NCBI GenBank assembly: GCA_023391095.1
Contig: JAEWBN010000010.1
Coordinates: 8,686-72,685, forward strand
DNA from: Pseudomonadota bacterium
Lineage (GTDB): Bacteria > Pseudomonadota > Alphaproteobacteria > Rhizobiales > Devosiaceae
DNA: 64,000 nt
Direction of reading: 5' to 3'
Under the pieces are notes generated by a model that saw only the letters and a program-made list of their open reading frames with translations, was not told the origin of the DNA and did not search any database. Position numbers and translations under genes: made by a program. The number at the start of each line of letters is the position of its first letter. The first letter of the stretch is position 1. Below, one piece after another: positions 7,076 to 16,512 of this stretch.

Positions 7076-9130
7076 CTAGTTGTCGAGGAAGCTCCGCAGC
7101 TTGCGGCTCCGGCTTGGATGCTTGAGCTTGCGAAGTGCCTTGGCTTCGATCTGGCGAATACGTTCACGCGTCACCGAGAACTGCTGGCCGACTTCTTCCA
7201 GCGTATGATCGGTGTTCATGCCGATGCCGAAACGCATGCGCAACACGCGCTCTTCGCGCGGCGTTAGCGAAGCCAGCACGCGGGTCGTGGTCTCACGCAG
7301 GTTGGACTGGATCGCCGCGTCGATCGGCTGGATCGCGTTCACGTCCTGGATGAAATCGCCCAGGTTGCTGTCCTCCTCGTCGCCAATCGGCGTTTCAAGC
7401 GAGATCGGCTCCTTGGCGATCTTGAGGACCTTGCGAACCTTGTCGAGCGGCATCTGCAGCTTTTCGCTAAGCTCTTCAGGCGTCGGCTCGCGGCCGATTT
7501 CGTGCAGCATCTGGCGCGATGTGCGGACGATCTTGTTGATCGTCTCGATCATATGCACCGGGATACGGATCGTACGGGCCTGGTCGGCAATGGACCGCGT
7601 GATGGCCTGGCGAATCCACCAGGTGGCGTAGGTCGAGAACTTGTAGCCGCGACGGTATTCGAACTTGTCGACCGCTTTCATGAGGCCGATATTGCCTTCC
7701 TGAATGAGATCGAGGAACTGCAGGCCGCGGTTAGTGTACTTCTTGGCAATGGAGATAACGAGACGCAGGTTTGCCTCGACCATCTCCTTCTTGGCGATGG
7801 CAGCCTCGCGTTCGCCCTTCTGCACCTTGTGCACGATACGGCGATATTCACCGACGTCGAGACCGGCTTCGGTCGCCAGCGTTGCGATTTCCCGACGGAT
7901 TTCGGCAATGGTATCGGTTTCGCGACGGGCAAACTCTGCCCAGCCCTTGCCCTCAAAGCTTTCAAGCGACCATTCCCAGCTCGGATCGAGCTCGCGGCCA
8001 TAGTAATTCTCGAGGAAAGCTTCGCGCTTGACACCATAGCTCTCAGCCAGACGCAACAGACGCCCTTCGAGGCGGACGAGGCGCTTGTTGATGTCATAGA
8101 GCTGCTCGACCAGGCTCTCGATACGGCCGGCATTGAGCGACAGCGACTTCACGTCCGCAATGACTTCGGAGCGCAGGGCCTTGAGCTTGCTGGTTTCGGC
8201 ATCCGAAACGGTCGCCGTGCGGTCCTCGGCGTGGCGGTCCTGCATTTCGCGCATGCGGCCATAGGCGTCTGCGATGCGGTCGAAGGTTTCCACCACCTGC
8301 GGCTTCAGCTCGGCTTCCATGGCCGAAAGCGAGAGGGCGTTTTCGAATTCGTCGTCATCGTCCTCAACCGGATCCTGTGGGGCTTCCGGCTCCTCAGGAA
8401 CGTATTCGTCATCTTCGCCGGACGCTGCGGCGCGTCTTGGGGCCGGCTTGGCCTTGTCCTTTGCGGGCTCGGGCTCCGGCTTGGGTGCAGCCTGAACCTC
8501 AGGCGCGGCCTGCTTGGCGTCCGGGCCGGCATAGGTGGCTTCGAGGTCGATGATGTCGCGCAGCAGAATTTCGCCCTGAGCGAGCTGTTCGCGCCAGATG
8601 ATGATGGCCTGGAAAGTCAGCGGGCTCTCGCAAAGCCCCTCGATCATGGTCTCGCGGCCAGCCTCGATGCGCTTGGCGATGGCGATTTCGCCTTCGCGGC
8701 TCAGAAGCTCGACCGAGCCCATCTCGCGCAGGTACATCCGCACCGGGTCGTCGGTTCGATCCGAGCCGGATTTCGCATTAGAAGTGTTGGCGACCGCAGT
8801 GCCGGTCGAGGTCGCGACTTCGGTGCCGCTGTCGTCATCGTCCTTCTCGACTTCGGTCTCTTCGACCTCGTCTTCGTCAACGACGTTGATGCCCATTTCC
8901 GAGAACATCGACATGAAGTCCTCGATCTGCTCGGAGCTGACCTCATCGGAGGGCAGCACGGCATTGAGTTCTTCATAGGTCACGTAGCCGCGCTTCTTGG
9001 CGACCTTGATGAGCTTCTTTACGGCAGCATCGTTCTGATCGATCAGCGGGCTGTCATTGGAAGCCTCGGGGGCGCCGGATTCGGGCTTTTCCGTTTCCTT
9101 GCTGGCTTTGTTCGCTGCCTTGGTGGCCAT
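7076..9130 (-). CDS. rpoD: RNA polymerase sigma factor RpoD (sigma-70)
   Basis: This is the housekeeping sigma factor, 684 aa, close to other alphaproteobacterial RpoD proteins. Region 1.1 is at about 30-105 and region 1.2 starts at DPVRMYLREMGSVELLSREG (about 127). A long acidic/Pro-rich insert lies in the non-conserved region (about 200-290). Region 2 begins at MVEANLRLVISIAKKY (450-465) and has FSTYATWWIRQAITRSIADQ (499-518). Region 3 runs from about 529 to 605. Region 4 (621-675) ends with the helix-turn-helix VTRERIRQIEAKALRKLKHP. It follows dnaG by 188 bases in the same direction, the usual macromolecular-synthesis order. Two small genes follow with stop/SD overlaps. Confidence 0.98.
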   Translation of the reverse strand: MATKAANKASKETEKPESGAPEASNDSPLIDQNDAAVKKLIKVAKKRGYVTYEELNAVLPSDEVSSEQIEDFMSMFSEMGINVVDEDEVEETEVEKDDDDSGTEVATSTGTAVANTSNAKSGSDRTDDPVRMYLREMGSVELLSREGEIAIAKRIEAGRETMIEGLCESPLTFQAIIIWREQLAQGEILLRDIIDLEATYAGPDAKQAAPEVQAAPKPEPEPAKDKAKPAPRRAAASGEDDEYVPEEPEAPQDPVEDDDDEFENALSLSAMEAELKPQVVETFDRIADAYGRMREMQDRHAEDRTATVSDAETSKLKALRSEVIADVKSLSLNAGRIESLVEQLYDINKRLVRLEGRLLRLAESYGVKREAFLENYYGRELDPSWEWSLESFEGKGWAEFARRETDTIAEIRREIATLATEAGLDVGEYRRIVHKVQKGEREAAIAKKEMVEANLRLVISIAKKYTNRGLQFLDLIQEGNIGLMKAVDKFEYRRGYKFSTYATWWIRQAITRSIADQARTIRIPVHMIETINKIVRTSRQMLHEIGREPTPEELSEKLQMPLDKVRKVLKIAKEPISLETPIGDEEDSNLGDFIQDVNAIQPIDAAIQSNLRETTTRVLASLTPREERVLRMRFGIGMNTDHTLEEVGQQFSVTRERIRQIEAKALRKLKHPSRSRKLRSFLDN

Positions 9131-9318
9131 CTGTTACTCCTCGGGCCCCGTGGGCGTCGGTCCCGGCTGTGTCTTAGGTGGTGACAACTCAAGACAAGGT
9201 AAAGGTTCAGTCACCAGAGCGTTAACGCCCGCGGCGACCAGATGGTCGCTTCCGAGGGAGTGAAGTGATTCGCCACAACACAAAATCGCGCATCGTCGCC
9301 GCCCTCAGGATTTCCATC

Positions 9319-11256
9319 CTAAAAACTGCGAGTTGCGCGCCCCGATAGCGAACCAAATCCTTCGATCAATGCCTCTGTGCCATCGACAGTGGTAATCTGG
9401 TTCTTGATGTCCCGCAGCCTTTCAAAGGTTTCTTCGCTCGGGTCTTCGCCCAGCGCCGCTTCGGCTGCTTTCAGCTCTCTATTTAGCTGAACTTTCTTGT
9501 TATGCAAGGCCAGCGCATGCGCTAATCCGGTTTCAGCGTCCGTGTAGGCCGTCTCCGGTCCCACCTGCCAGACCCCCTGACGCGCCAGCGCATCGGCCAT
9601 TCGATCGAGCGCGGGACCGTGTCCCCGCACACCCAGCGCCGATCGCAAATCGTCGGCGGAAATATCATGATGGCGCACGACGAGCGCCAGGATATCGCTG
9701 AGGACCTTTTGGGCCACCGTCGTTTCGCAATCGAGCGCAGCGAGAGCCTCGAACTTGTCTTCGACCAACGCCGGGTGGTTGACCAAAGTCAGGATGATTG
9801 TCGCCTCCCGCGGCGAGGCTTCTGCAACTGTCCCGGAACGAAGCAGTCGGGAATTGCGCAGCGTGTCGCTGACGACAAGGCGCGGTGTGCCCCGCGCGGG
9901 ATAGCCATACGCCCCGCTCTGCCCATAGGCCGGCTTGCCGCTCCGCCAGCCATCTCGACCGCCCTGCCGAAGCGGCGCGAAGAACGCCTTCAGTTTTTCG
10001 TCGAAAGCCTGCGCATAATGGAAACGGACTGTGGAATCCTGGATTGAGTTGGCGCGCTCCCGCAGCCGGGCCTGCAGGGCGGCGCGTTCCTCCGGCGCCT
10101 CTGGCACCAGCCCGCCTGTTTCAAAACTCCAGATCATGTCGGAGAGGCTGCGCGCCTTTTCGATCACATCACTGAAAGCCGCCCTGCCCTGCGCCTTGAT
10201 CAGGTCATCGGGGTCCTGACCTTCGGGCAGCGTGGCAATCTTGACAGTCTTGCCGGGCTTGAGATGCGGTAAGATGAGATCGGCGGCGCGCTCGGCAGCC
10301 TTGAGACCGGCTTTGTCACCGTCAAAACACAGCACAGGCACATCGCTCATGCGCCAGAGCAACTGCACATGTTCTTCGGTGAGCGCCGTTCCAAGGGGAG
10401 CGACCGTGCCTTCGAACCCGGCGGACACGGCTGCGATGACGTCGAGATATCCTTCCACCACCACAACGGTCGCGCCCTCGCGCGCTGCAGTCTTGGCGGT
10501 AAAGCCGTTGTAAAGCGTCTGCCGCTTGGAAAAGAGCTGCGTCTCGGGCGAGTTGAGATATTTCGCCGGAACATCGGGCGACAGGGCCCGACCGCCGAAG
10601 GCAATCACCCGCCCCCGAAAATCGGTAATGGGAAACATGACCCGGTTGCGGAACCGGTCATAGGTCAGGGGGTCGCCGTCCCGGCTGGTAACGAGACCTG
10701 TGTCCACCATCGCCTGAGCCGAAACTCCATTGGCCGCCAGATGCTCCTTGAGGCCGTTTCGGCTGTCAGGCGCAAACCCAATGCGGAAGCGGCTCTGGCT
10801 CTGGGGTGAAACCCCGCGCTCGAACAGGTAGCCACGCGCCCGGGCTCCGATATTGTGCGCCAGCGCAGCTTCGAAATATCTCGTCGCCAGTTCCATGACG
10901 TCGATCAGCGTCTTCTGCTCGGCCTCGCGCTTCTCAATGCGTTCGTCGCGCGCCGGCATCGGAACGCCTGCCATGCCAGCCAGCTTTTCCACCGCCTCGG
11001 GAAAGCTCATACCCGCCTTTTCGGTCAGGAACCGGAAATGGTCGCCTGACGCACCGCACCCAAAGCAGTGGTAGATGCCGCGCCGATCATCGGCGTGGAA
11101 GCTGGGGCTCTTTTCCGCATGGAACGGACAACAGGCCCACATATCGCCCTTGCCGGGCTGGCTCTTGCGCTTGTCCCACAGGACATGCTCCCCCACCACC
11201 TGCGTTATCGGCAGGCGCTGACGGATTTCATCCAGAAAACTATCGGAAAAGCGCAT
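9319..11256 (-). CDS. dnaG: DNA primase DnaG
   Basis: The 645-aa protein synthesises RNA primers for replication at the fork, in complex with DnaB. The zinc-binding domain has Cys43, His46, Cys64 and Cys67 (CPFH, CFGC). The catalytic core follows. The TOPRIM segment has VVVVEGYLDVIAAVSAGF (Glu-Gly-Tyr) and VPVLCFDGDKAGLKAA with the DGD metal triad. The C-terminal helicase-interaction domain is divergent, as usual. ATG 11256 lacks a strong Shine-Dalgarno but gives the standard N-terminus (RFSDSFLDEIRQRLPI). rpoD lies downstream; the usual upstream neighbour yqeY is about 4.6 kb away, with other genes between. Confidence 0.97.
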   Translation of the reverse strand: MRFSDSFLDEIRQRLPITQVVGEHVLWDKRKSQPGKGDMWACCPFHAEKSPSFHADDRRGIYHCFGCGASGDHFRFLTEKAGMSFPEAVEKLAGMAGVPMPARDERIEKREAEQKTLIDVMELATRYFEAALAHNIGARARGYLFERGVSPQSQSRFRIGFAPDSRNGLKEHLAANGVSAQAMVDTGLVTSRDGDPLTYDRFRNRVMFPITDFRGRVIAFGGRALSPDVPAKYLNSPETQLFSKRQTLYNGFTAKTAAREGATVVVVEGYLDVIAAVSAGFEGTVAPLGTALTEEHVQLLWRMSDVPVLCFDGDKAGLKAAERAADLILPHLKPGKTVKIATLPEGQDPDDLIKAQGRAAFSDVIEKARSLSDMIWSFETGGLVPEAPEERAALQARLRERANSIQDSTVRFHYAQAFDEKLKAFFAPLRQGGRDGWRSGKPAYGQSGAYGYPARGTPRLVVSDTLRNSRLLRSGTVAEASPREATIILTLVNHPALVEDKFEALAALDCETTVAQKVLSDILALVVRHHDISADDLRSALGVRGHGPALDRMADALARQGVWQVGPETAYTDAETGLAHALALHNKKVQLNRELKAAEAALGEDPSEETFERLRDIKNQITTVDGTEALIEGFGSLSGRATRSF

Positions 11257-11314
11257 GTGTGTTATCTAGGCATTCCGGACCGCCAAGTCACGACCCAGGA
11301 ACTTATCCACACCC

Positions 11315-11704
11315 ATGCCGCAGATAAAAATGCCCCCCGCTGTTCTTCTGGCACTCACACTTGGACCGGCGCTCGCGATCGGCATGACGCTGTGGATTGT
11401 CAACGACATTATTCCTGAATGCATGGTGACTGAGCATCAGCGGGTCACAGCGCCGGACGACCAGTTCGACCTTGTGGTGTTCTCGCGGGAATGCGGACCG
11501 ACACCGCCCAACACTCAGGCCGCGCTCGTACCGCCCGGCGAGGCCGTTCCCTTTGACGCTGCTAGCTTCTTTTCCATTCCGGCTGCTGCCGACTTGGCTG
11601 CCAGTTGGGGTGGGGATGGTAGTATCGAAATCGATGCGCCCGAGGATGTGGAGGCGCTGAGGCGAGACGCAACCGTGGCCGGTGTGACCGTAATCTATCG
11701 CTGA
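11315..11704 (+). CDS. Hypothetical membrane-anchored or exported protein
   Basis: The 129-aa product has an N-terminal hydrophobic segment (about 8-29, VLLALTLGPALAIGMTLWIV) that is either a signal anchor or a signal peptide. The remainder is polar with FDLVVFSRECGPTPPNTQAA and ends IEIDAPEDVEALRRDATVAG then VIYR. It has two Cys, at about 36 and 60, which could form a disulfide if exported. I do not recognise a named family. It is divergent from dnaG (58-base gap), 33 bases upstream of the YihY gene and on the same strand, so the two are probably co-transcribed. Confidence 0.65.
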   Translation: MPQIKMPPAVLLALTLGPALAIGMTLWIVNDIIPECMVTEHQRVTAPDDQFDLVVFSRECGPTPPNTQAALVPPGEAVPFDAASFFSIPAAADLAASWGGDGSIEIDAPEDVEALRRDATVAGVTVIYR

Positions 11705-11737
11705 CCGCAACCACGGTCGCGCCGCTTCGTTGCTGCA

Positions 11738-12649
11738 ATGATGCAGGACACCACGGTACCCAGCGATAACGATCAAGCGCTTCCGGCCCCGCTCGAACGG
11801 CTCCGTCGGGTCGTTTGGCGGACGATCCGGTCCATGAGCCGCATGGACACGGCAATGCATTGTGCCGGCATCGCGTACTTTGGTTTTCTGTCGCTCTTTC
11901 CGGCGGCGACTGCCCTTGTGATCCTTGTCGGCCTTCTGATGCCGGTCGACTTCATGATGGGAATGGTGGATCGCCTGGAGGGCATAGTGCCCGAAATGGT
12001 CCGTCAGACCGTAGCCAGCCAGTTGTCCCGGCTGATGGCACAGTCCAATACCGGTCTAGGCATCGGCCTCGTGATTTCGCTGGCCGTGGCCGCCTGGAGC
12101 GGATCCCGCGGTGTGGCTGCGCTGATGTTCGCCATTTCACGGACGCGCACGGTCGAGGAGAAGCGCAGCATGTTCGCTGCAATAGCTGCCTCGATCATTG
12201 CCACGTTTGCGGCTGGGCTGGTCATGCTGTGCATTCTGGCGCTTGTCGCTGGCCTGCCGGCCTATTTCGCGACACTTCCGTGGTTTGCCGAGCAGCAGGA
12301 CTATATCCTTACCCTGCGTTGGCCCCTGCTTCTGGTTCTGGGTGCCAGCGCCATCGCGGCCTTCTATCGCTTCGCGCCGGACCGCCGTTTGAAAAAGGCG
12401 AAATGGATCTGGCCCGGTGCCCTTCTCGCCACCACACTCTGGCTTATCGCCTGCGCTCTTTTCTCGTTCTATGTGGAGCAGATCGGCAATTTCGAAGCGA
12501 CCTTCGGGTCGCTCACCACGGCCATCGTGCTGCTGCTCTGGATGTACAATTCCGCGCTGATCGTAGTGCTGGGCGCGACGTTCAACTCAGAGCTTCAGCG
12601 CGAAGCCGAACAGGCAAAGATCACCGGACCGCTCGCCGCGGCCCAGTAA
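11738..12649 (+). CDS. YihY/BrkB family inner-membrane protein
   Basis: The 303-aa product is a six-helix member of the YihY/BrkB family. GIAYFGFLSLFPAATALVIL (about 44-63), VAAWSGSRGVAALMFAI (about 113-129), and the C-terminal FGSLTTAIVLLLWMYNSALI (about 261-280) are characteristic. Members were once misannotated as ribonuclease BN; the true function is unknown and some are suggested to be transporters. ATG 11738 gives the usual cytoplasmic N-terminus. It convergently faces the HdeD-like gene, with 9 bases between the stops. Confidence 0.88.
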   Translation: MMQDTTVPSDNDQALPAPLERLRRVVWRTIRSMSRMDTAMHCAGIAYFGFLSLFPAATALVILVGLLMPVDFMMGMVDRLEGIVPEMVRQTVASQLSRLMAQSNTGLGIGLVISLAVAAWSGSRGVAALMFAISRTRTVEEKRSMFAAIAASIIATFAAGLVMLCILALVAGLPAYFATLPWFAEQQDYILTLRWPLLLVLGASAIAAFYRFAPDRRLKKAKWIWPGALLATTLWLIACALFSFYVEQIGNFEATFGSLTTAIVLLLWMYNSALIVVLGATFNSELQREAEQAKITGPLAAAQ

Positions 12650-12658
12650 CCGGCGTGT

Positions 12659-13228
12659 TTATGCGCCGCCAGCCTTGCTGGCTTGATAAAGGCGCCAGGC
12701 CCACCCAAAAAGTCCGATGGCAAAGACAATCAGCAAAATGCCGCCGAGGATCATGCCGATGGACGCGCTCAGAAGCGGGAAAATCAGGAACACGAGCCCG
12801 AGCAGGATATAGGAAACACCCGACAGCACGACGGGCCAGATGCGGGCATAGCTTTCCCGCTCGCGCACAATCACCACAATCTGCATCACGCCCACGAAGA
12901 TCGCCGCGATCCCGACCAAGGTCGACATGAACGTAACGGTGAAGATAGTGGCTAGCAGCGGGCTGATGAGCACAAGAACGCCAAGAATAAGCGAGGCCGC
13001 GTTGGCGACCACATCGAACCAGTAATTGCCGCTCTTGCCCCCGCCGAAGGTCAGGCTCCAAAGCCCCAGGGCACCGTCGATGATCAGGAGGATCGCGCCG
13101 AACAGGACCAGGACAGCCAACGCGTCCAGCGGCCAGATCACGGCGTATACACCCGCCAGTAACATCAGAAGCCCGCGAACCGCTGTAGCGAGCGCGAAAC
13201 GCCGTTTGGTTTGAGACGAGACTGCCAT
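12659..13228 (-). CDS. HdeD-like (DUF308) membrane protein
   Basis: The 189-aa protein has six predicted membrane helices in three hairpins, with RGLLMLLAGVYAVIWPLDAL (helix 1-2), SLILGVLVLISPLLATIF and GMILGGILLIVFAIGLFGWA. This matches the DUF308/HdeD family; E. coli HdeD is an acid-resistance membrane protein, but the link to acid here is inference by name only. The start at 13228 has AAGGATCAAG upstream; a longer frame from 13264 lacks a ribosome site. It diverges from the MFS gene, so the 180-base gap contains both promoters. Confidence 0.85.
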   Translation of the reverse strand: MAVSSQTKRRFALATAVRGLLMLLAGVYAVIWPLDALAVLVLFGAILLIIDGALGLWSLTFGGGKSGNYWFDVVANAASLILGVLVLISPLLATIFTVTFMSTLVGIAAIFVGVMQIVVIVRERESYARIWPVVLSGVSYILLGLVFLIFPLLSASIGMILGGILLIVFAIGLFGWAWRLYQASKAGGA

Positions 13229-13408
13229 CTTGATCCTTCCCTGCGGCCTGGCCGCACCACTCACGGCAGTGAGCCTATCCCCGGATCATCCTTGCGCCAA
13301 CTCCAAACCACTAGAGTTTTTCTAAAGGCGCCGGAGCAAAAAGTGCATTGCACGCGAAGACGGAAACATGCCAAGCCGCGCTATCCCTCTCAATCGAAGA
13401 CCCCATCC

Positions 13409-14599
13409 ATGACCCTGCCACTCCTGGCACTGTTTCTCGCTGCCTTTGCCTTTGGCACCGCCGAATTTGTGATAGCCGGGGTTTTGCCCGACGTGGCCCT
13501 GGGTCTTGGCATCTCCATTCCGCTGGCCGGTTATCTGGTCACCGGCTATGCAATCGGGATCGCCCTTGGTGGCCCCTTGCTGACAATGCTGACCAGCCGC
13601 TTTAACCGCAAAGCACTGGTGATTGCCTTGGGCGTTGGATTTGTCGTGGGTCAGGCGCTCTGCGCAATTGCGCCAACCTTCGAAATTCTCCTCCTCACAC
13701 GCATTCTGGTGTCGACGCTGCATGGCGCCTACTTCGGTGTGGCCTTCATTCTCGCAACCAGCATTGTGCCGCCCGAGCGCCGCGGGTTCGCGATGGCACT
13801 CGTTCTTGCAGGACTTACGGTGTCCAACGTGCTTGGCGTCCCTGGCGGAACGGCCGTCGGCGCAATTTTCGGATGGCGCGCCACCTTCTGGGCTGTGGGC
13901 GTATTCGGACTGGTCGCGACGTTTATCATCGCCTTCTTCCTGCCCGCCGATGCCGGAGCGTCGGCAGCCAAGGGTGACATAAGGAGGGAAGTTCGCGCCC
14001 TCGCCCGCAATCAGGTGGCCAGTGGGTTTGTCATCTCAATCCTGGTGATGATCGGACAATATAGCCTTTTCACCTATATCGCGCCGTTGCTCCTCGAGGT
14101 CACGGGCGTCGATCCCGCTTTCGTGCCGGTGATCCTTCTCGTCTATGGCGTGGGCTCGACCATCGGCGTTTTCATTGGAGGACGGCTGGCGGACTGGCGG
14201 CTGATGCCATCCTTGATCACCATTCTATCGCTGCAGTCGCTTCTGTTTGTGGCGCTCTACCTCGCCAGCCCATACCCGTTGCTGATGGCTGTGGTGGTGA
14301 TTTTCTGGGGTGGAGCCAATTTTGCGTTTGGCTCGCCCTTGCAGACCCGCATGCTGATCTGGGCGGCCGACGCACCGAACCTCACGTCCGCTCTGATCCC
14401 GGCCGGCTTCAATGTCGGCATCGCTATCGGAGCTATTCTGGGCTCCACCCTGCTCGGCGCAGGCATGGGGTATCAATATCTTCCCTTCATCGGGGCGGTC
14501 TGCCTTGCCTTGGCCGCGGTAACTGCAATCATTTCCAATGTCCTCGAGAAGCGCAGCAGCGCAGTTCCGCCCGCCCCCATGGCGCTGGCCGCCGAGTAG
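13409..14599 (+). CDS. MFS transporter (DHA1/AraJ-like)
   Basis: The 396-aa protein has 12 predicted helices. Its N-terminal AFAFGTAEFVIAGVLPDVA (about 11-29) and the loop 2-3 region LLTMLTSRFNRKALVIAL fit the DHA1 subfamily of drug or sugar efflux proteins such as AraJ/YdhP. The substrate is unknown. ATG 13409 is chosen because it sits directly before the first helix; the frame is open upstream to 13211 but that stretch is basic, not family-like and overlaps the divergent HdeD promoter region. It is a single gene in the inner membrane. Confidence 0.88.
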   Translation: MTLPLLALFLAAFAFGTAEFVIAGVLPDVALGLGISIPLAGYLVTGYAIGIALGGPLLTMLTSRFNRKALVIALGVGFVVGQALCAIAPTFEILLLTRILVSTLHGAYFGVAFILATSIVPPERRGFAMALVLAGLTVSNVLGVPGGTAVGAIFGWRATFWAVGVFGLVATFIIAFFLPADAGASAAKGDIRREVRALARNQVASGFVISILVMIGQYSLFTYIAPLLLEVTGVDPAFVPVILLVYGVGSTIGVFIGGRLADWRLMPSLITILSLQSLLFVALYLASPYPLLMAVVVIFWGGANFAFGSPLQTRMLIWAADAPNLTSALIPAGFNVGIAIGAILGSTLLGAGMGYQYLPFIGAVCLALAAVTAIISNVLEKRSSAVPPAPMALAAE

Positions 14600-14719
14600 C
14601 GTGCCACCGTAACGTCCTGCTCACCATCCCGGTCATTTAGTCCTCTCGGCGTAAGTGTCCGTTCGTATATTCCAATTAACAAAGGGCGCATCGCTCGACA
14701 TTGGAACTGGGCCGGGAAG

Positions 14720-15865
14720 ATGATCGACAACGCCACCCTGATGATCGGCATTGCTTTCTCAAGCGCCGCCCTGGCTCTGGCGCTTGCGATCGGATGGCTG
14801 AATTCCAAGCGTGAAATCTACCTGCTTTTGGGAGCAGCAGGGATATGCATGGTCGTTATTGCCCTTGCGATCATGGGTTTGCGCAACGGTCGCTATGACC
14901 TCTTTGTACAAATTGTGCCCTTCACCATCCTGCTGGGAGGCATCGGTTTGGTTTATGCTGGCTCCAGGCTGTTCACCGACCCACAGGCGAGCCCTTGGCC
15001 ACCTCTCGCATTGGCCGCGCTCATCATACTGCCCATGGATGTGGCCTTTGTCGCTGGCTATCCGGGCGTCGGCACCATTCTCCTCAACGCCGGGGTTGCG
15101 GTTCTCCTAATCTTGTGCGGGCACCAATATTGGCGCGGACGACAGGAACTTGAAGTGCCCATGATCGTCAATGCGGTGCTCTATGCAATTTGTGGGATCA
15201 CGTTTGCTGCTTGTGCAATTGTGCTTGTCGTGGATCAGCAATGGGTTCTCACAGCGCCTCCCAAAAATTGGGCCGAAGACGTCAATTCCATCACTGTCCT
15301 GGTCGGCCTAACTGGGATAGGGGCCATCTCCCTGACGCTCCATCACGCCCGGGCCGCGCGGCTCCACCGCGACGAGGCCAACACCGATGCCCTGACCGGT
15401 GTCTATAACCGCCGCGCCCTGTTTGATCGGTTCCCGGAAACCGCACCTGCGGCCGGGCTTTCAGTGGTGATGTTTGACCTCGACCACTTCAAGCAGATCA
15501 ATGATCAGCTTGGCCACGCCAAGGGCGACGAGGTGTTACAGCAGTTCGCCGATGTCATGCGATCGCAATTGCGCCCGCAGGACATTGTGGCGCGCCTGGG
15601 TGGCGAAGAGTTCTGCGTCATCCTGCCGGCTTTGGAACGCAAGTCCGCGCACAAGGTCGCCGAGCGGATCCGGCTCGCCTTCGCAGAACGCGCCATTCCC
15701 ATTGGCCGCAATGGCGCCATTGCAACCGTCAGCGCCGGGCTGGCAACCGGCGCTGTGGACGAGACCTTTTCATCGGTCCTCAGCCGTGCCGACGCGGCGC
15801 TCTATACGGCCAAGAGTGCGGGACGGAACCAGGTCCATCTGGCCGCACTCCGGCTTGTCGCGTGA
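14720..15865 (+). CDS. GGDEF diguanylate cyclase with membrane sensor
   Basis: The 381-aa protein has an N-terminal half with about six hydrophobic helices (residues 3-210) and a C-terminal GGDEF domain (about 220-378). The active-site motif is GGEEF at 294-298. The inhibitory RxxD I-site (RPQD, 285-288) is present at the standard 5-residue spacing, so product inhibition by c-di-GMP is expected. DALTGVYNRRALFDRF starts the domain and FDLDHFKQINDQLGHAKGDE is the metal/substrate segment. It should make c-di-GMP at the membrane. The sensor is not a named domain I can identify. It converges on yqeY, 3 bases between stops. Confidence 0.93.
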   Translation: MIDNATLMIGIAFSSAALALALAIGWLNSKREIYLLLGAAGICMVVIALAIMGLRNGRYDLFVQIVPFTILLGGIGLVYAGSRLFTDPQASPWPPLALAALIILPMDVAFVAGYPGVGTILLNAGVAVLLILCGHQYWRGRQELEVPMIVNAVLYAICGITFAACAIVLVVDQQWVLTAPPKNWAEDVNSITVLVGLTGIGAISLTLHHARAARLHRDEANTDALTGVYNRRALFDRFPETAPAAGLSVVMFDLDHFKQINDQLGHAKGDEVLQQFADVMRSQLRPQDIVARLGGEEFCVILPALERKSAHKVAERIRLAFAERAIPIGRNGAIATVSAGLATGAVDETFSSVLSRADAALYTAKSAGRNQVHLAALRLVA

Positions 15866-15868
15866 CGG

Positions 15869-16321
15869 TCAGGCGCTGAGCGCCGCCCTCACCTCTCCGC
15901 TCACCTTGCCGAAATCGATTCGGCCTGGATAATCGGCCTTGAGCTGCGCGATCACCTTGCCCATATCCTTGGGACCTTCGGCCCCGGTGACAGCGATGGC
16001 TGCTGTGATCGCCGCCGTGACTTCCTCATCTGAGAGCTTCTTGGGGAGAAATTCGTTGAGGATGTCGATTTCTTCCTTTTCTACCGTTGCCAGGTCCGCT
16101 CGTCCCGCTTGGGCATAGATGGCAAAGCTCTCCTCGCGCTGTTTCACCATTTTCTGGATCAGGGCGAGGATTTCGTCATTGGTGGCCGGTCCCTTGCCAT
16201 CACCGCGATTGGCGATGTCGCGATCCTTGATGGCCGCGTTGATGGACCGAAGGGTCGCGGTGCGCCGCTGATCGCGGGCCTTGAGGGCCTGCTTGAGGCC
16301 TTCGCTGATATCTTCACGCAT
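15869..16321 (-). CDS. GatB/YqeY domain protein
   Basis: The 150-aa protein is a stand-alone YqeY: LKQALKARDQRRTATLRSIN (about 8-27), EILALIQKMVKQREESFAIY (about 50-69) and LPKKLSDEEVTAAI. The domain is the tail domain of GatB amidotransferase and is thought to bind tRNA; the free protein's role is unclear. In many bacteria it lies between rpsU and dnaG. Here dnaG is on the same strand but about 4.6 kb downstream. The carA gene diverges from it, so 16322-16512 holds both promoters. Confidence 0.92.
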   Translation of the reverse strand: MREDISEGLKQALKARDQRRTATLRSINAAIKDRDIANRGDGKGPATNDEILALIQKMVKQREESFAIYAQAGRADLATVEKEEIDILNEFLPKKLSDEEVTAAITAAIAVTGAEGPKDMGKVIAQLKADYPGRIDFGKVSGEVRAALSA

Positions 16322-16512
16322 TTGAGCGCGCTCCTTGCCATGCAGTTCGGTGCCCCCATATAGGCAAGAAACTCGGGTCGCGCCACTTGCGCTACCGGGT
16401 TTGGGCTTCTATGAGGAGGCCTCAACCGACATCATTGCCGCGACACGAAGGCTGGCTCCCGCCGCCGCTCTTGTTGCGCGACCATAGCAAACCGAGCCCC
16501 TGGAGAACCCAA

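Noticed and set aside
7502..9184. Long plus-strand frame (560 codons) opposite rpoD
   Set aside because: It mirrors the rpoD codons; rpoD is certain and the antisense product has no domain.
9219..9228. Palindrome GCGTTAACGC in the rpoD upstream region
   Set aside because: A 10-base palindrome alone is expected by chance at this scale and has no supporting promoter context.
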